Positions 37,264 through 45,285 of a stretch of DNA of 64,000 nt are shown in pieces. The DNA lies in the NCBI RefSeq assembly GCF_013366925.1, contig NZ_JAALDK010000001.1:620001-684000 (forward strand). Reading direction: 5' to 3'. Made by a program: the position numbers and the translations under genes. The notes under the pieces were generated by a model, which saw nothing but the letters and a program-made list of their open reading frames with translations, was not told the origin of the DNA and made no database searches. The first letter of the stretch is position 1, and each line of letters starts with the position of its first letter. The stretch comes from Paraburkholderia youngii (lineage in GTDB: Bacteria; Pseudomonadota; Gammaproteobacteria; Burkholderiales; Burkholderiaceae).

Positions 37264-37788
37264 ATGCAATCCAAAAAGCAAGCGCCCGTAAAGGGCACGG
37301 TCGAGTTCATCAACGCGGCCATCGAGTCGATCCGCAAGAAAGGCGCGGCCTTCGACAAGCTCGTTCAAGACACAGCGCTCGACGTGCTGGATCACGCTCA
37401 CAAGCACAACGATCTCGACATCGTGAATCGCCTGATCGTCGCCATGCCCAAGGGCTCGAAGGGTCAATCGCTGGCCGTGTGGTTCTGCAAGTTCGGCAAG
37501 CTCAAGCCCAACGACACGAAGGAAAAGGAACTGCTCGCGACCAAGCCTCTCGTCTGGAACAAGGACGCTGCGCTCGACCGTGCGAAGGCAGAGGCTACGC
37601 CGTGGCATTCCGTCCTGAAGGACAAGCCTCTCATCGAGGTGTACGACATCGAGGCCAAGTTCGCGGCCTTCATGAAGCAAGTCATTGCGAACAAGGACAA
37701 GGTGACAAACCCTGTGCTGCTCGCTGCCCTGCAAAACGTGCAGGGTGTCGTTCAAACTGCCCAACCGGCCAACGCATCGGCTGAGTAA
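37264..37788 (+). CDS. Early phage protein, unknown (174 aa)
   Basis: Lys-rich soluble protein (start QSKKQAPVKGTVEFINAAI) with a WNKDAALDRAKAEATPWHS segment. No domain recognised. AGGAGCATCTGCA precedes ATG 37264. Flanked by about 100 bp gaps on both sides, so it is its own translational unit. Confidence 0.75.
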   Translation: MQSKKQAPVKGTVEFINAAIESIRKKGAAFDKLVQDTALDVLDHAHKHNDLDIVNRLIVAMPKGSKGQSLAVWFCKFGKLKPNDTKEKELLATKPLVWNKDAALDRAKAEATPWHSVLKDKPLIEVYDIEAKFAAFMKQVIANKDKVTNPVLLAALQNVQGVVQTAQPANASAE

Positions 37789-37887
37789 GCGCGTCTCAAA
37801 GACCGACACAAGGGCGCATGACGCCTGCGTGCTGTCCATCATCCACGTCTCATAGTCGCTGGGCATGACCCGGCTCTGGAGCCTGCT

Positions 37888-38238
37888 GTGCAATTCCATC
37901 TGAACATCGGCCTTGCCCGTAATGACGGCAAGCCGGATAACACCGTCCTTCATACCGTCGCGGCGCTCAATCGCTACGGCTTCGTCCTCGTCACTGGTGA
38001 CATTCAACAGTCGGCCACCGAGCAAACGCTGTGCGCTGCTGTCCGCTATCACGGCAAGTCCGGGCTTCACGCGACGCTCACTGCGCTCGCTCTTGAGCTG
38101 GCGCAGGACTGCATCGCCCAAGCAGAGATTGACTGGCTGGGCAAGATCACCGGCCAGCTCGTCGGCCCAAATGCGTCGAAGTGGGGCGAGTTCGATTCGG
38201 AGTGCTTTCTGTTTCCTCGCGTCAAGGAGGCAGCATGA
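37888..38238 (+). CDS. Early phage protein, unknown (116 aa)
   Basis: GTG start after GGAGCCTGCT. N-terminus QFHLNIGLARNDGKPDNTV is recognisable as a conserved-looking beta strand and loop. No function assigned. Stop overlaps the next ATG. Confidence 0.7.
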   Translation: MQFHLNIGLARNDGKPDNTVLHTVAALNRYGFVLVTGDIQQSATEQTLCAAVRYHGKSGLHATLTALALELAQDCIAQAEIDWLGKITGQLVGPNASKWGEFDSECFLFPRVKEAA

Positions 38239-38726
38239 AAGTACACAACTCCTACAGCAGCGTGATGTTCGATCCGGCCAAGCTGCGCAAGGTAGTCGCT
38301 GAGCTGGCTCGCAAGCTGCCCGAGCTGCAAGAGAAGTTCGACTTCGACACCATCGCAGTGACCGGCAAATCCGGCTGCGCTGTTGGCTTCGCCCTGTCGA
38401 TGGTCACGGGTATCCACGTGGTCTATGTCCGCAAGGGCGAGTCCAGTCACGGCGACATGGTGGAAGGCGACGGCCATGAGTTCACGCGGTACGCCTTCTT
38501 CGACGACTTCGTGTGCTCGGGTTCGACCCGCGACCGCATCGAGGAGGAGCTGAAGGTGCGCTGCAACGCTCGCGGCGTCGATGTTCCGACCTGCGTGCTG
38601 ACCATAGAGTACCAAACGAGCAACAGTCAGAGCCGGTTGACCGGCGCGAAGACCTTCTGTGTCGCCGACGCTGACAAGCTGCCCGCCCATAGTTTCGCAG
38701 TCCAATCCACCGAGGAGTTCGCATGA
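38235..38726 (+). CDS. Phosphoribosyltransferase-fold phage protein
   Basis: 163 residues. FDTIAVTGKSGCAVGFAL resembles the strand-loop of type I phosphoribosyltransferases. YAFFDDFVCSGSTRDRI matches the PRPP-binding motif (two acidic residues, then small residues and Thr). ATG 38235 follows AAGGAGGCAGC. Substrate unknown. It may salvage nucleobases or consume PRPP. Not a standard gene of the T7 model. Confidence 0.7.
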   Translation: MKVHNSYSSVMFDPAKLRKVVAELARKLPELQEKFDFDTIAVTGKSGCAVGFALSMVTGIHVVYVRKGESSHGDMVEGDGHEFTRYAFFDDFVCSGSTRDRIEEELKVRCNARGVDVPTCVLTIEYQTSNSQSRLTGAKTFCVADADKLPAHSFAVQSTEEFA

Positions 38727-38902
38727 GCAAGACTCAAGCAACCAAGCCGTACCAGCCGCGCAAAGTGCGCGACACCAAAGCTCTTGTCCGCGCCAAGCTG
38801 GAGCGCGCCGCTGCCGACACGACCGGCGCGACTGCCGAGCGCATCCTCGGCACGCAGCTCGGCCTCGCGTTCGCCAAGCTCGTAGTCGGGAGGGACTTCT
38901 GA
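38723..38902 (+). CDS. Small phage protein, unknown (59 aa)
   Basis: Basic N-terminal half (KPYQPRKVRDTKALVRAKLE) and a hydrophobic helix at the end. ATGA overlap with the preceding gene and one-base overlap with the next. Confidence 0.55.
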   Translation: MSKTQATKPYQPRKVRDTKALVRAKLERAAADTTGATAERILGTQLGLAFAKLVVGRDF

Positions 38903-39063
38903 TGGTCCGCTTCACTCAGCGCAAGGGCCGCGTGATCGCGGCTCACATCGACGGCCCTGTCGAGCCGCGCCGCGAAGATCGCCGCCGCTCGAAGGATCAC
39001 GTGACCAACGTTCGCCGTAAGCAACGGGAGGCCAAGCGTGCGCTCGAATCCCTGTTCGTATGA
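38902..39063 (+). CDS. Small basic phage protein (53 aa)
   Basis: Very Arg/Lys-rich (EPRREDRRRSKDHVTNVRRK), which suggests nucleic-acid binding. Function unknown. Confidence 0.55.
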   Translation: MVRFTQRKGRVIAAHIDGPVEPRREDRRRSKDHVTNVRRKQREAKRALESLFV

Positions 39064-39343
39064 AGGCCATCGTGTCAACTCGGGTGGCCTGCAAGGCCAC
39101 TCCATCGGTGACGCCTACCCGTTCGCTGTGGTCGGCTGCATGGTGGTCGAGCTGGGCGACCGTGAATGCACGAGTCAGGCGACTCGTTACTACGTGCTCG
39201 ACTGCTCGACCGGGCAGCGATACGTGAAGCGCAACAGCGGGCGCACGTTCGCCAGCTCCGAGTTCGCTCATCGGGCAGCTCGTGATCTGGCTGACGGTGC
39301 GCTGCACGGTGAGGCTGGCCCGTTCGGAGTGCGGCCAGCATGA
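39038..39343 (+). CDS. Small phage protein, unknown (101 aa)
   Basis: GTG start after GGAGGCCAAGC, overlapping the preceding gene by 26 bases. Contains a beta-rich VVGCMVVELGDRE core. Unknown function. Confidence 0.6.
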   Translation: MRSNPCSYEGHRVNSGGLQGHSIGDAYPFAVVGCMVVELGDRECTSQATRYYVLDCSTGQRYVKRNSGRTFASSEFAHRAARDLADGALHGEAGPFGVRPA

Positions 39344-39486
39344 CCAGCTACATCATCCTCGCCTTCGCATCAGTCTCGGCTGCTGCGCTTGGCTACGTGT
39401 GGGGCTGGGACATCGGCTACCACGACCGCATCAATGACGAGACAGGCGCAGAGCTGCGCAGCCGCATCTACAAGGAGGACTTCTGA
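39340..39486 (+). CDS. Small single-span membrane protein (48 aa)
   Basis: Hydrophobic N-terminal helix (SYIILAFASVSAAALGYVWG) and a short charged tail. ATGA overlap with the preceding gene. Confidence 0.6.
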   Translation: MTSYIILAFASVSAAALGYVWGWDIGYHDRINDETGAELRSRIYKEDF

Positions 39487-39725
39487 TGAGACAAGACCAA
39501 CGCACCAACGTGCCCGAAGTGGGCGAGCCGTATCACCCGTTCCAAGTGCAGGGCAAGGGCGACGGCTGGGCCGTGTTCGATGCCTCGACCGGAGGCTGGA
39601 CCCGCGTGTTCGACACGTACAAGGAAGCGCAGGCCAAGGCCAAGTCGCTGTTCGAAGACAAGCAACGTCAGGCCGTCGCCAACATCGACGCCTTCTACAA
39701 ATCGAGGACCGCCCGTAATGCGTAA
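39486..39725 (+). CDS. Small phage protein, unknown (79 aa)
   Basis: Contains FQVQGKGDGWAVFDASTGGW followed by a Lys/Ala-rich helix. Unknown. Overlaps both neighbours. Confidence 0.62.
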   Translation: MRQDQRTNVPEVGEPYHPFQVQGKGDGWAVFDASTGGWTRVFDTYKEAQAKAKSLFEDKQRQAVANIDAFYKSRTARNA

Positions 39726-39936
39726 GTTCACCATGACCAGCGTCGGCGGCTCGACGCAGAAGCCCAGCCGCCGCAAGCTCGACCGACTCGCTCGTGCTCG
39801 TGGCTACCGCAACGCTAAGGCGTGGGCGCAGGCCATCATCAGCGCGCAGTTCCAGCGCCAGCTCGGCACCATCACGGGCCGTCTCAGCGCACCCGAACCG
39901 GCAGGCTACCAAGAGCTGCCGAAGGAGGCCGCGTGA
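39718..39936 (+). CDS. Small basic phage protein (72 aa)
   Basis: Arg/Lys-rich N-terminal half (KPSRRKLDRLARARGYRNA) with an amphipathic helix. Possibly nucleic-acid binding. Overlaps the preceding gene by eight bases. Confidence 0.6.
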   Translation: MRKFTMTSVGGSTQKPSRRKLDRLARARGYRNAKAWAQAIISAQFQRQLGTITGRLSAPEPAGYQELPKEAA

Positions 39937-40070
39937 AGCTGCGCTACTCCGACCTGATCCTCATGCTCGTGTGTGGCTTCGTCCTCGGTGGCGGATTCTT
40001 CTACGGCATGAGCGAGGCTCACGCTGCACCTGTATTCGAGGACACTGGCCTCGTCTGTCGTCCGCTGTAA
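39933..40070 (+). CDS. Small exported or membrane phage protein (45 aa)
   Basis: GTG start by overlap (GTGA) with the preceding stop. A hydrophobic helix (LILMLVCGFVLGGGFFYG) ends in EAHAAP, which looks like a signal-peptidase site. Confidence 0.58.
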   Translation: MKLRYSDLILMLVCGFVLGGGFFYGMSEAHAAPVFEDTGLVCRPL

Positions 40071-40149
40071 CGCAGTCAAACTGTCCGGCCAAATTCTGCA
40101 CACGGCAGACGCGGCCACATTCAATCCCGACTTTAAGGAGCATGACTCT

Positions 40150-40428
40150 ATGAAGCTGTCGATCAGCGCACTCCGCGCAACCATCACCCGCAAACTCCAC
40201 GCACTCTCCGTCGATGCACACGTCGCAGCTCTGCGCGGCACCGTCGCCGCCGCCAACGCTGAAGCCCGCGCTGCCGACAAGGCCGCAGACGTGGCGAACG
40301 CTCTCGCTCGTGCCGCTGACAAGCTGGCCGACGAGGCCGAAGTCGCCGCGACTAACGCAGCGCTGCACGCCGGTAACGTCAAGGCCGCAGCTCAAGCTGA
40401 AGCCATCAACATCGGTGGCACGCTTTGA
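40150..40428 (+). CDS. Ala-rich coiled-coil phage protein (92 aa)
   Basis: Almost entirely Ala/Lys/Asp helix (AALRGTVAAANAEARAADKA). AAGGAGCATGACTCT precedes the ATG. Unknown, possibly oligomeric. Confidence 0.65.
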   Translation: MKLSISALRATITRKLHALSVDAHVAALRGTVAAANAEARAADKAADVANALARAADKLADEAEVAATNAALHAGNVKAAAQAEAINIGGTL

Positions 40429-40751
40429 ACGGCGCGCAGCTCAAGGCCGAGGGCCAAGCCAAGGTGGCAGCTCACGCCGGTACGGCATGGCGTGACGCCG
40501 CGATCACCGCGATGCGCGACTTCGCCGCGACGAACTACGTGAACGGTGGCCGCACGGACTTCACCATCGACGAGTTCCGCGATGCTGGCGCATGTCCCGA
40601 ACCGGCGCACCCGAACGCATGGGGCACGCTGCCGAAGACGGCGGTGAAGCTCGGCATCCTCGACCCGACGTTCGACACGGCGACCTCGAAGCGGCCCGCA
40701 GCTCACGCTCGTGTCGCTCGTGTGTGGCGAGTCAACGTAGACGCGCTGTAA
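40425..40751 (+). CDS. Phage protein next to primase, unknown (108 aa)
   Basis: TTG start overlapping the preceding stop. Shows helix, then FTIDEFRDAG and WGTLPKTAVKLGIL, a layout like a winged-helix fold. It ends one base before the primase start, so a replication-related role is possible. Confidence 0.65.
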   Translation: MNGAQLKAEGQAKVAAHAGTAWRDAAITAMRDFAATNYVNGGRTDFTIDEFRDAGACPEPAHPNAWGTLPKTAVKLGILDPTFDTATSKRPAAHARVARVWRVNVDAL

Positions 40752-41558
40752 GTGGCGGAGGCGTGGCTCAAGGCCGCGCAACGCCTCAAGCTCGGCGGTA
40801 AGGGTCGAGCATTCCACGGCTGTTCCGGGTCCAGCAACGGCCCGACGCTGCTGATTAGCAACGACCGCGATAAGTGGTCCGGCTGGTGTTTCCGCTGTCA
40901 CGAGACAGTGATCGAGTGGAAGCCGGTCGAGTCATTCGCTGAGCGCGTCAAGCGTATGCGAGAGGAGCAGGCGGCTGATGAGGCAGCGGCAATGACCGCA
41001 GCCCCGCCCCAGCCTGCGAACTTCGACATCGAGACGTGGCCGGTGGAGGCTCGGCTCTGGCTCCTCAAAGCGTCCATAGGGCGCTCGGAGATCAGCAAGC
41101 TAGGTGCGTATCACCACGCCCGTACGAACCGCGTGGTGCTGCCTGTATTCGATTCTGAGCGGCTTGTCTACTGGCAGGCCCGGTCGATTGATGGGAGAGA
41201 GCCGAAGTACATCGGCGCAGCCATCGACAAGCGGCACATCGTCGCGGCGTACGGGGCGGGCGACCCCGTGCTCGTCGAGGACATCCTCTCTGCGTTCCGT
41301 GTCGGTGCATCCGGCGCGGCGCAGGGAGTGGCGATCCTCGGCACGGCACTCACCGACAAGGTGCTCGCTCGGCTGATCGCACAGCAGCGTCCCGTAACCG
41401 TATGGCTGGACCCGGATGGGCCGGGTCGCGAGGCGGCTCGCGGCATCGTCAAGCGCCTGTCCCTCGTCGGACTGAAGCATCGTCAGATCGTCACTCGACG
41501 TGATCCCAAGCTCTTATCCAAAGGAGAGATAACATCGCTCTTGACTCCAGCCTTCTGA
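40752..41558 (+). CDS. DNA primase (zinc motif plus TOPRIM)
   Basis: A 268-residue primase, corresponding to the N-terminal half of T7 gp4. Zinc ligands are visible as HGC near residue 23 and CFRCH at about 49-53. The TOPRIM core has PVLVEDILSAFRVG and VTVWLDPDGPGREAA. GTG start immediately after the previous stop. The helicase follows in the -1 frame, so the two T7 gp4 functions are split here unless a frameshift joins them. Confidence 0.88.
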   Translation: MAEAWLKAAQRLKLGGKGRAFHGCSGSSNGPTLLISNDRDKWSGWCFRCHETVIEWKPVESFAERVKRMREEQAADEAAAMTAAPPQPANFDIETWPVEARLWLLKASIGRSEISKLGAYHHARTNRVVLPVFDSERLVYWQARSIDGREPKYIGAAIDKRHIVAAYGAGDPVLVEDILSAFRVGASGAAQGVAILGTALTDKVLARLIAQQRPVTVWLDPDGPGREAARGIVKRLSLVGLKHRQIVTRRDPKLLSKGEITSLLTPAF

Positions 41559-42805
41559 GGCTGCTGCGAGGGCGTGAGCAGTACGAACGACTCATCAACT
41601 TTGTTCCGATTGATTCGCTGGAGCTGGCGACTCGGACACTGCTGAAGGACTACGGCAAGTACCTCAAGGCTAACCCCGAGGTTAAGTCGGTCGAGCCGAG
41701 TCCATTCCTCTCGTACTTCCTCACGCTGCATCCCTCGCTCAAGCCCGAAGCGACGGCAGTCTTCGCCGCCGCAATCAAAGACGCAGCCAACCCAGCGCCG
41801 CCCGGAACAGAGGACGGCATCCGCGAGCGGCTCGTATCACTGGCGACAGCCAGCAAGCTCCAGTCCCTACTCGAAAACTTCAACGACGGTGAGGCCGATC
41901 TCACTGCCGAGCTGCGTCTCCTGTCCGACAGGCATGAGACATGGATCGCTCGGGAGCGCAAGTTCCCTCGCGTGAAGGATCGCATCGAGGACATGCTGGC
42001 TGACGCCGCGAACGACAAGGGCTTCCACTGGCGGCTCAAGGTGCTGAACGAATGCCTGCTGCCGCTGTGGGAAGGCGACTTCTACATCGTGGCGGCTCGT
42101 GTGGACAGCGGCAAGTCCACGTTCTTCGCCAGCGAGCTGACGCACATGGCGGCTCAGGTGGACGAGCTGTACCCCGGACAGGACCGCTGCATCGTCGTGT
42201 TCAACAACGAAGGGCCGGGTCGCAAGCTGCGGCATCGGATGTTCAACGCAGCCATCGGCGTGAGCAACGTCGAGCTGGTCGAGCTGAGCAAGAAGGGCAC
42301 GGTGTATCAGGACTACCTCGACGCAATCGGTGGTCGCGACAACATCTACATCTTCGACATCCATGACTACAGCATGGGCCAGCTCGAAGACATCATCAAG
42401 GAGCTGGACCCAGCCATCGTCGTGTACGACATGCTCGACAACGTGCAGGCCGACGTTGGCACGGCGACGAACGGCGGTACGCGTACCGACCAGCTCCTCG
42501 AATGGCTCTACCAGCGGGCTCGTGTGCTGGCGGTGAAGTACAACCACGCCGCTATCGCAACGTCCCAGCTCAACGGTGATGCAGACGGCGAGATTTTCCC
42601 GAAGCTCTCCATGCTGGCGAACAGCCGCACAGGGAAGGCGGGCGCTGCTGATGTGGTGCTGATGCTAGGCCGCAGCAATAACCCCGATCTTCAAAACACC
42701 CGATTCATTAGCACGCCGAAGAACAAGCGTCGCCGCGATGGTGCTCCGCAAGACCCGCGCCGCGAAGTGTCGTTCAAGGGCGCAACTGCGAGGTTCGAAG
42801 ATTGA
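41534..42805 (+). CDS. DnaB-like replicative helicase, apparently with a non-canonical start
   Basis: Phage helicase of about 423 residues. RecA-type motifs are visible: VDSGKST (Walker A), IVVYDMLDN (Walker B) and AIATSQLNGDADG. The frame is open from 41504. No ATG, GTG or TTG occurs in it until GTG 41972, yet the intervening codons read as good protein (ALDSSLLRLLRGREQYERL). An ATC at 41534 stands seven bases after AAGGAG, where a start is expected. The alternative is -1 frameshifting from primase. Confidence 0.75.
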   Translation: MALDSSLLRLLRGREQYERLINFVPIDSLELATRTLLKDYGKYLKANPEVKSVEPSPFLSYFLTLHPSLKPEATAVFAAAIKDAANPAPPGTEDGIRERLVSLATASKLQSLLENFNDGEADLTAELRLLSDRHETWIARERKFPRVKDRIEDMLADAANDKGFHWRLKVLNECLLPLWEGDFYIVAARVDSGKSTFFASELTHMAAQVDELYPGQDRCIVVFNNEGPGRKLRHRMFNAAIGVSNVELVELSKKGTVYQDYLDAIGGRDNIYIFDIHDYSMGQLEDIIKELDPAIVVYDMLDNVQADVGTATNGGTRTDQLLEWLYQRARVLAVKYNHAAIATSQLNGDADGEIFPKLSMLANSRTGKAGAADVVLMLGRSNNPDLQNTRFISTPKNKRRRDGAPQDPRREVSFKGATARFED

Positions 42806-45267
42806 GCAACATCGTTCGGATTTGGGATACGGAAACGTCGATCCGCGAGGAGTATCGCCGCACGGCGAATCCCTTCAGCGAGGAGAACTACATGGTCGCG
42901 AACGCTCACGCAGCGTTCAAACTGGCCGACCGAAAAATGCCGGTGCAAGGTACGCCCATGTCTGCGATCTACATTCCAGACTTGGCCGGTGTCGATGCTT
43001 CCCGCGAGGACCGCATCGCACATTGCAAGCAGTGGATGGCGACGGACTGGTTCGTCGAGCTGCTGGCTGACACGAAGCTGCTGGTCGGGCACAACATCAA
43101 GTTCGACTTGCTGTACGCACTGGCCTCGCCGCACTGCAACCGCCAGCGCAACCGCGATGCGTGGATGGAGTGGGTAGCCAAGGGCGGGCTCGTGTGGGAC
43201 ACGATGCTGGTCGAGTACCTGCTGCAAGGGCAGGCGCAGGAAGCGCAGTTCATCGACCTTGGCTCGACGGCGATCATCTACGGCGGCAACGCCAAGCTCG
43301 ACGAGATCAAGCTGCTGTGGGAGCAAGGCGTCGATACCATCGACCATCCCCGCGACAAGCTGATGGACTATCTGTGCGGCTGGGAGACGGACGACGGCGG
43401 CTTCGAGTACGGCGACATCGGCAACACCGAGCTGATCTTCCGCAAGCAGTACGCACTCGCTGAGAAGCGTGGGCAGCTTCGGTCGATCTTCGTCAACAAC
43501 GGTGCGCTGATCTTCACGACCGAGTGCGAGCTGAACGGCATCCACGTCAATCAGCCACTCGCCAAGGAGATCGCCAAGGAAGTCGAGGACGAGCTGAACG
43601 AGAAGCTGGTCGAAGTCAACAGCTACATCCCCGACGAGCTGCCGTTCGAGTTCAACTGGAACAGCCGCTTCCACAAGAGCGCGCTGATCTTCGGCGGCAC
43701 GGTGAAGTACAAGGCACCCGCACCTGTGCTCGACGAGCAGGGCCAGCTCACGTACTACCAGACCAAGGAGGAGCACTACGTCGTTAAGGGCGCGGATGGC
43801 GAGCTGACGACAATGAGCCAAGCCGAGTGGGACCGGTTCGGACCCGAGAGCGGCATGGAGCTGGTGCTGTATGCGGGCGGCAAGAACAAGGGCGAGCCGA
43901 AGACGAAGATGGTCACGGTGCCCGACAAGGAGCGAGGCCCGAAGACCCGCATCGAGGATCACTTCTACAAGTTCGAGGGCTACACCAAGCCGGACCCGAA
44001 GTGGGAGAGCGAGGCCGACAAGGGTGTGTACTCGACAGCCGCCGACATCATCGAGGCGCTGGGCAACCGCGGTATCCCGTTCCTCGACGCGATGGCTCGT
44101 GTGCAATCGCTGACGAAGGACTTGGGCACGTACTTCATCCGCTACGACGAGAAGAAGAAGTGTCATGTCGGGATGCTGACGATGGTGCAGCTCGACTCGA
44201 TTGTGCATCACATGCTGAACCATGTGAACACGATCACGGGCCGACTCGCCAGCGAGAAGCCGAACATGCAGAACTTGTCGAAGGGCAACAAGTCCCGCGT
44301 CAAGGAAATCTTCGAGTCGAGGTTCCCCGGCGGCAAGATCATCCAGTCCGACTTCAGCTCGCTGGAGGTGTACGTCCAAGCAATCCTGACCGTGTGCCCA
44401 GCACTCATCAAGGACTTGCAGGCTGGCCTCGACATGCACTGCGTTCGCCTCGCTGCGAAGGAGGGCATGACGTACGAGGAGGTGTATCGCCTCGCCAAGA
44501 TCGAAGCCGTGCCCGAGTGGGACTACAAGCGTACCGGCGCGAAGACGTTCAGCTTCCAGCGTGCGTATGGCGCTGGGAACAAGACGATTGCCGAGGCGAC
44601 AGGTATGCCGCTGGAGGAAGTCGAGGCGCTGGCGAAGGCCGAGGACGCACGCTACCCGGAGATCGGCAAGTACTTCGAGAAGCTGCACGAGCGCATCGTC
44701 GAGAGCCGCGAGCCTGCTGGCATCTGGATGAAGCACCCGAAGAACGGCGCGGATGTGCAGCTCGGACGTGGGCACAGCATCACGCCGGACGGCAAGCGCT
44801 ACACGTACAAGGAGCACCTCTCTGCGGACTGGCAAGCCGAGCGCGGCATCCTGCGCAGCTTCATGCCGACCGAGGAGAAGAACTACGAGGTGCAGGGCAC
44901 TGGCGGTGAAGTCGCCAAGGCAGGCATGTGGCTGACGGTGCGTGCGTTCTACACGTACAAGAACTTCAACATGCTGGCGCTGCTCATCAATCAGGTGCAT
45001 GACGCCGAGTACGCCGACGCTCACCCGGATGTCGCCGTGAAGGCCGCAGCTCTGTTGCACGCTTGCATGAGCGAAGCCTCCAACTTCTTCTCGTGGTTCC
45101 TCCAATGGCCGATCCCGCTGCCCGTACCCACGGACACGGTAATGGGTCACAACATGGGCACCGAGGAAAAGATCACGGACCCAGCCTTCGAGGAGATGGT
45201 AGCCAAGGCCCGCCCGTGGCTCCGCAAGCAGTTCATGAACAACTACGTCCCAACCTTCACACATTAA
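42802..45267 (+). CDS. DNA polymerase, family A (T7 gp5-like)
   Basis: 821 residues, TTG start overlapping the helicase stop. The exonuclease domain has IWDTET (Asp9, Glu11) and VGHNIKFDLLY. The polymerase domain has motif A SDFSSLE (Asp517), motif B KTFSFQRAYGAG (Lys581) and motif C QVHDAEY (Asp734). Motif C normally reads HDE, so Ala735 replaces the usual Glu. An insertion of about 100 residues (330-430) lies between domains. Replicates the phage genome with the adjacent primase and helicase. Confidence 0.95.
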   Translation: MSNIVRIWDTETSIREEYRRTANPFSEENYMVANAHAAFKLADRKMPVQGTPMSAIYIPDLAGVDASREDRIAHCKQWMATDWFVELLADTKLLVGHNIKFDLLYALASPHCNRQRNRDAWMEWVAKGGLVWDTMLVEYLLQGQAQEAQFIDLGSTAIIYGGNAKLDEIKLLWEQGVDTIDHPRDKLMDYLCGWETDDGGFEYGDIGNTELIFRKQYALAEKRGQLRSIFVNNGALIFTTECELNGIHVNQPLAKEIAKEVEDELNEKLVEVNSYIPDELPFEFNWNSRFHKSALIFGGTVKYKAPAPVLDEQGQLTYYQTKEEHYVVKGADGELTTMSQAEWDRFGPESGMELVLYAGGKNKGEPKTKMVTVPDKERGPKTRIEDHFYKFEGYTKPDPKWESEADKGVYSTAADIIEALGNRGIPFLDAMARVQSLTKDLGTYFIRYDEKKKCHVGMLTMVQLDSIVHHMLNHVNTITGRLASEKPNMQNLSKGNKSRVKEIFESRFPGGKIIQSDFSSLEVYVQAILTVCPALIKDLQAGLDMHCVRLAAKEGMTYEEVYRLAKIEAVPEWDYKRTGAKTFSFQRAYGAGNKTIAEATGMPLEEVEALAKAEDARYPEIGKYFEKLHERIVESREPAGIWMKHPKNGADVQLGRGHSITPDGKRYTYKEHLSADWQAERGILRSFMPTEEKNYEVQGTGGEVAKAGMWLTVRAFYTYKNFNMLALLINQVHDAEYADAHPDVAVKAAALLHACMSEASNFFSWFLQWPIPLPVPTDTVMGHNMGTEEKITDPAFEEMVAKARPWLRKQFMNNYVPTFTH

Positions 45268-45285
45268 TTCAGGAGATCAAACTAT

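Noticed and set aside
42691..45264. An 857-codon minus-strand frame opposite the phage DNA polymerase
   Set aside because: Fully antisense to a gene with complete polymerase and exonuclease motifs. Composition is that of a complementary frame.
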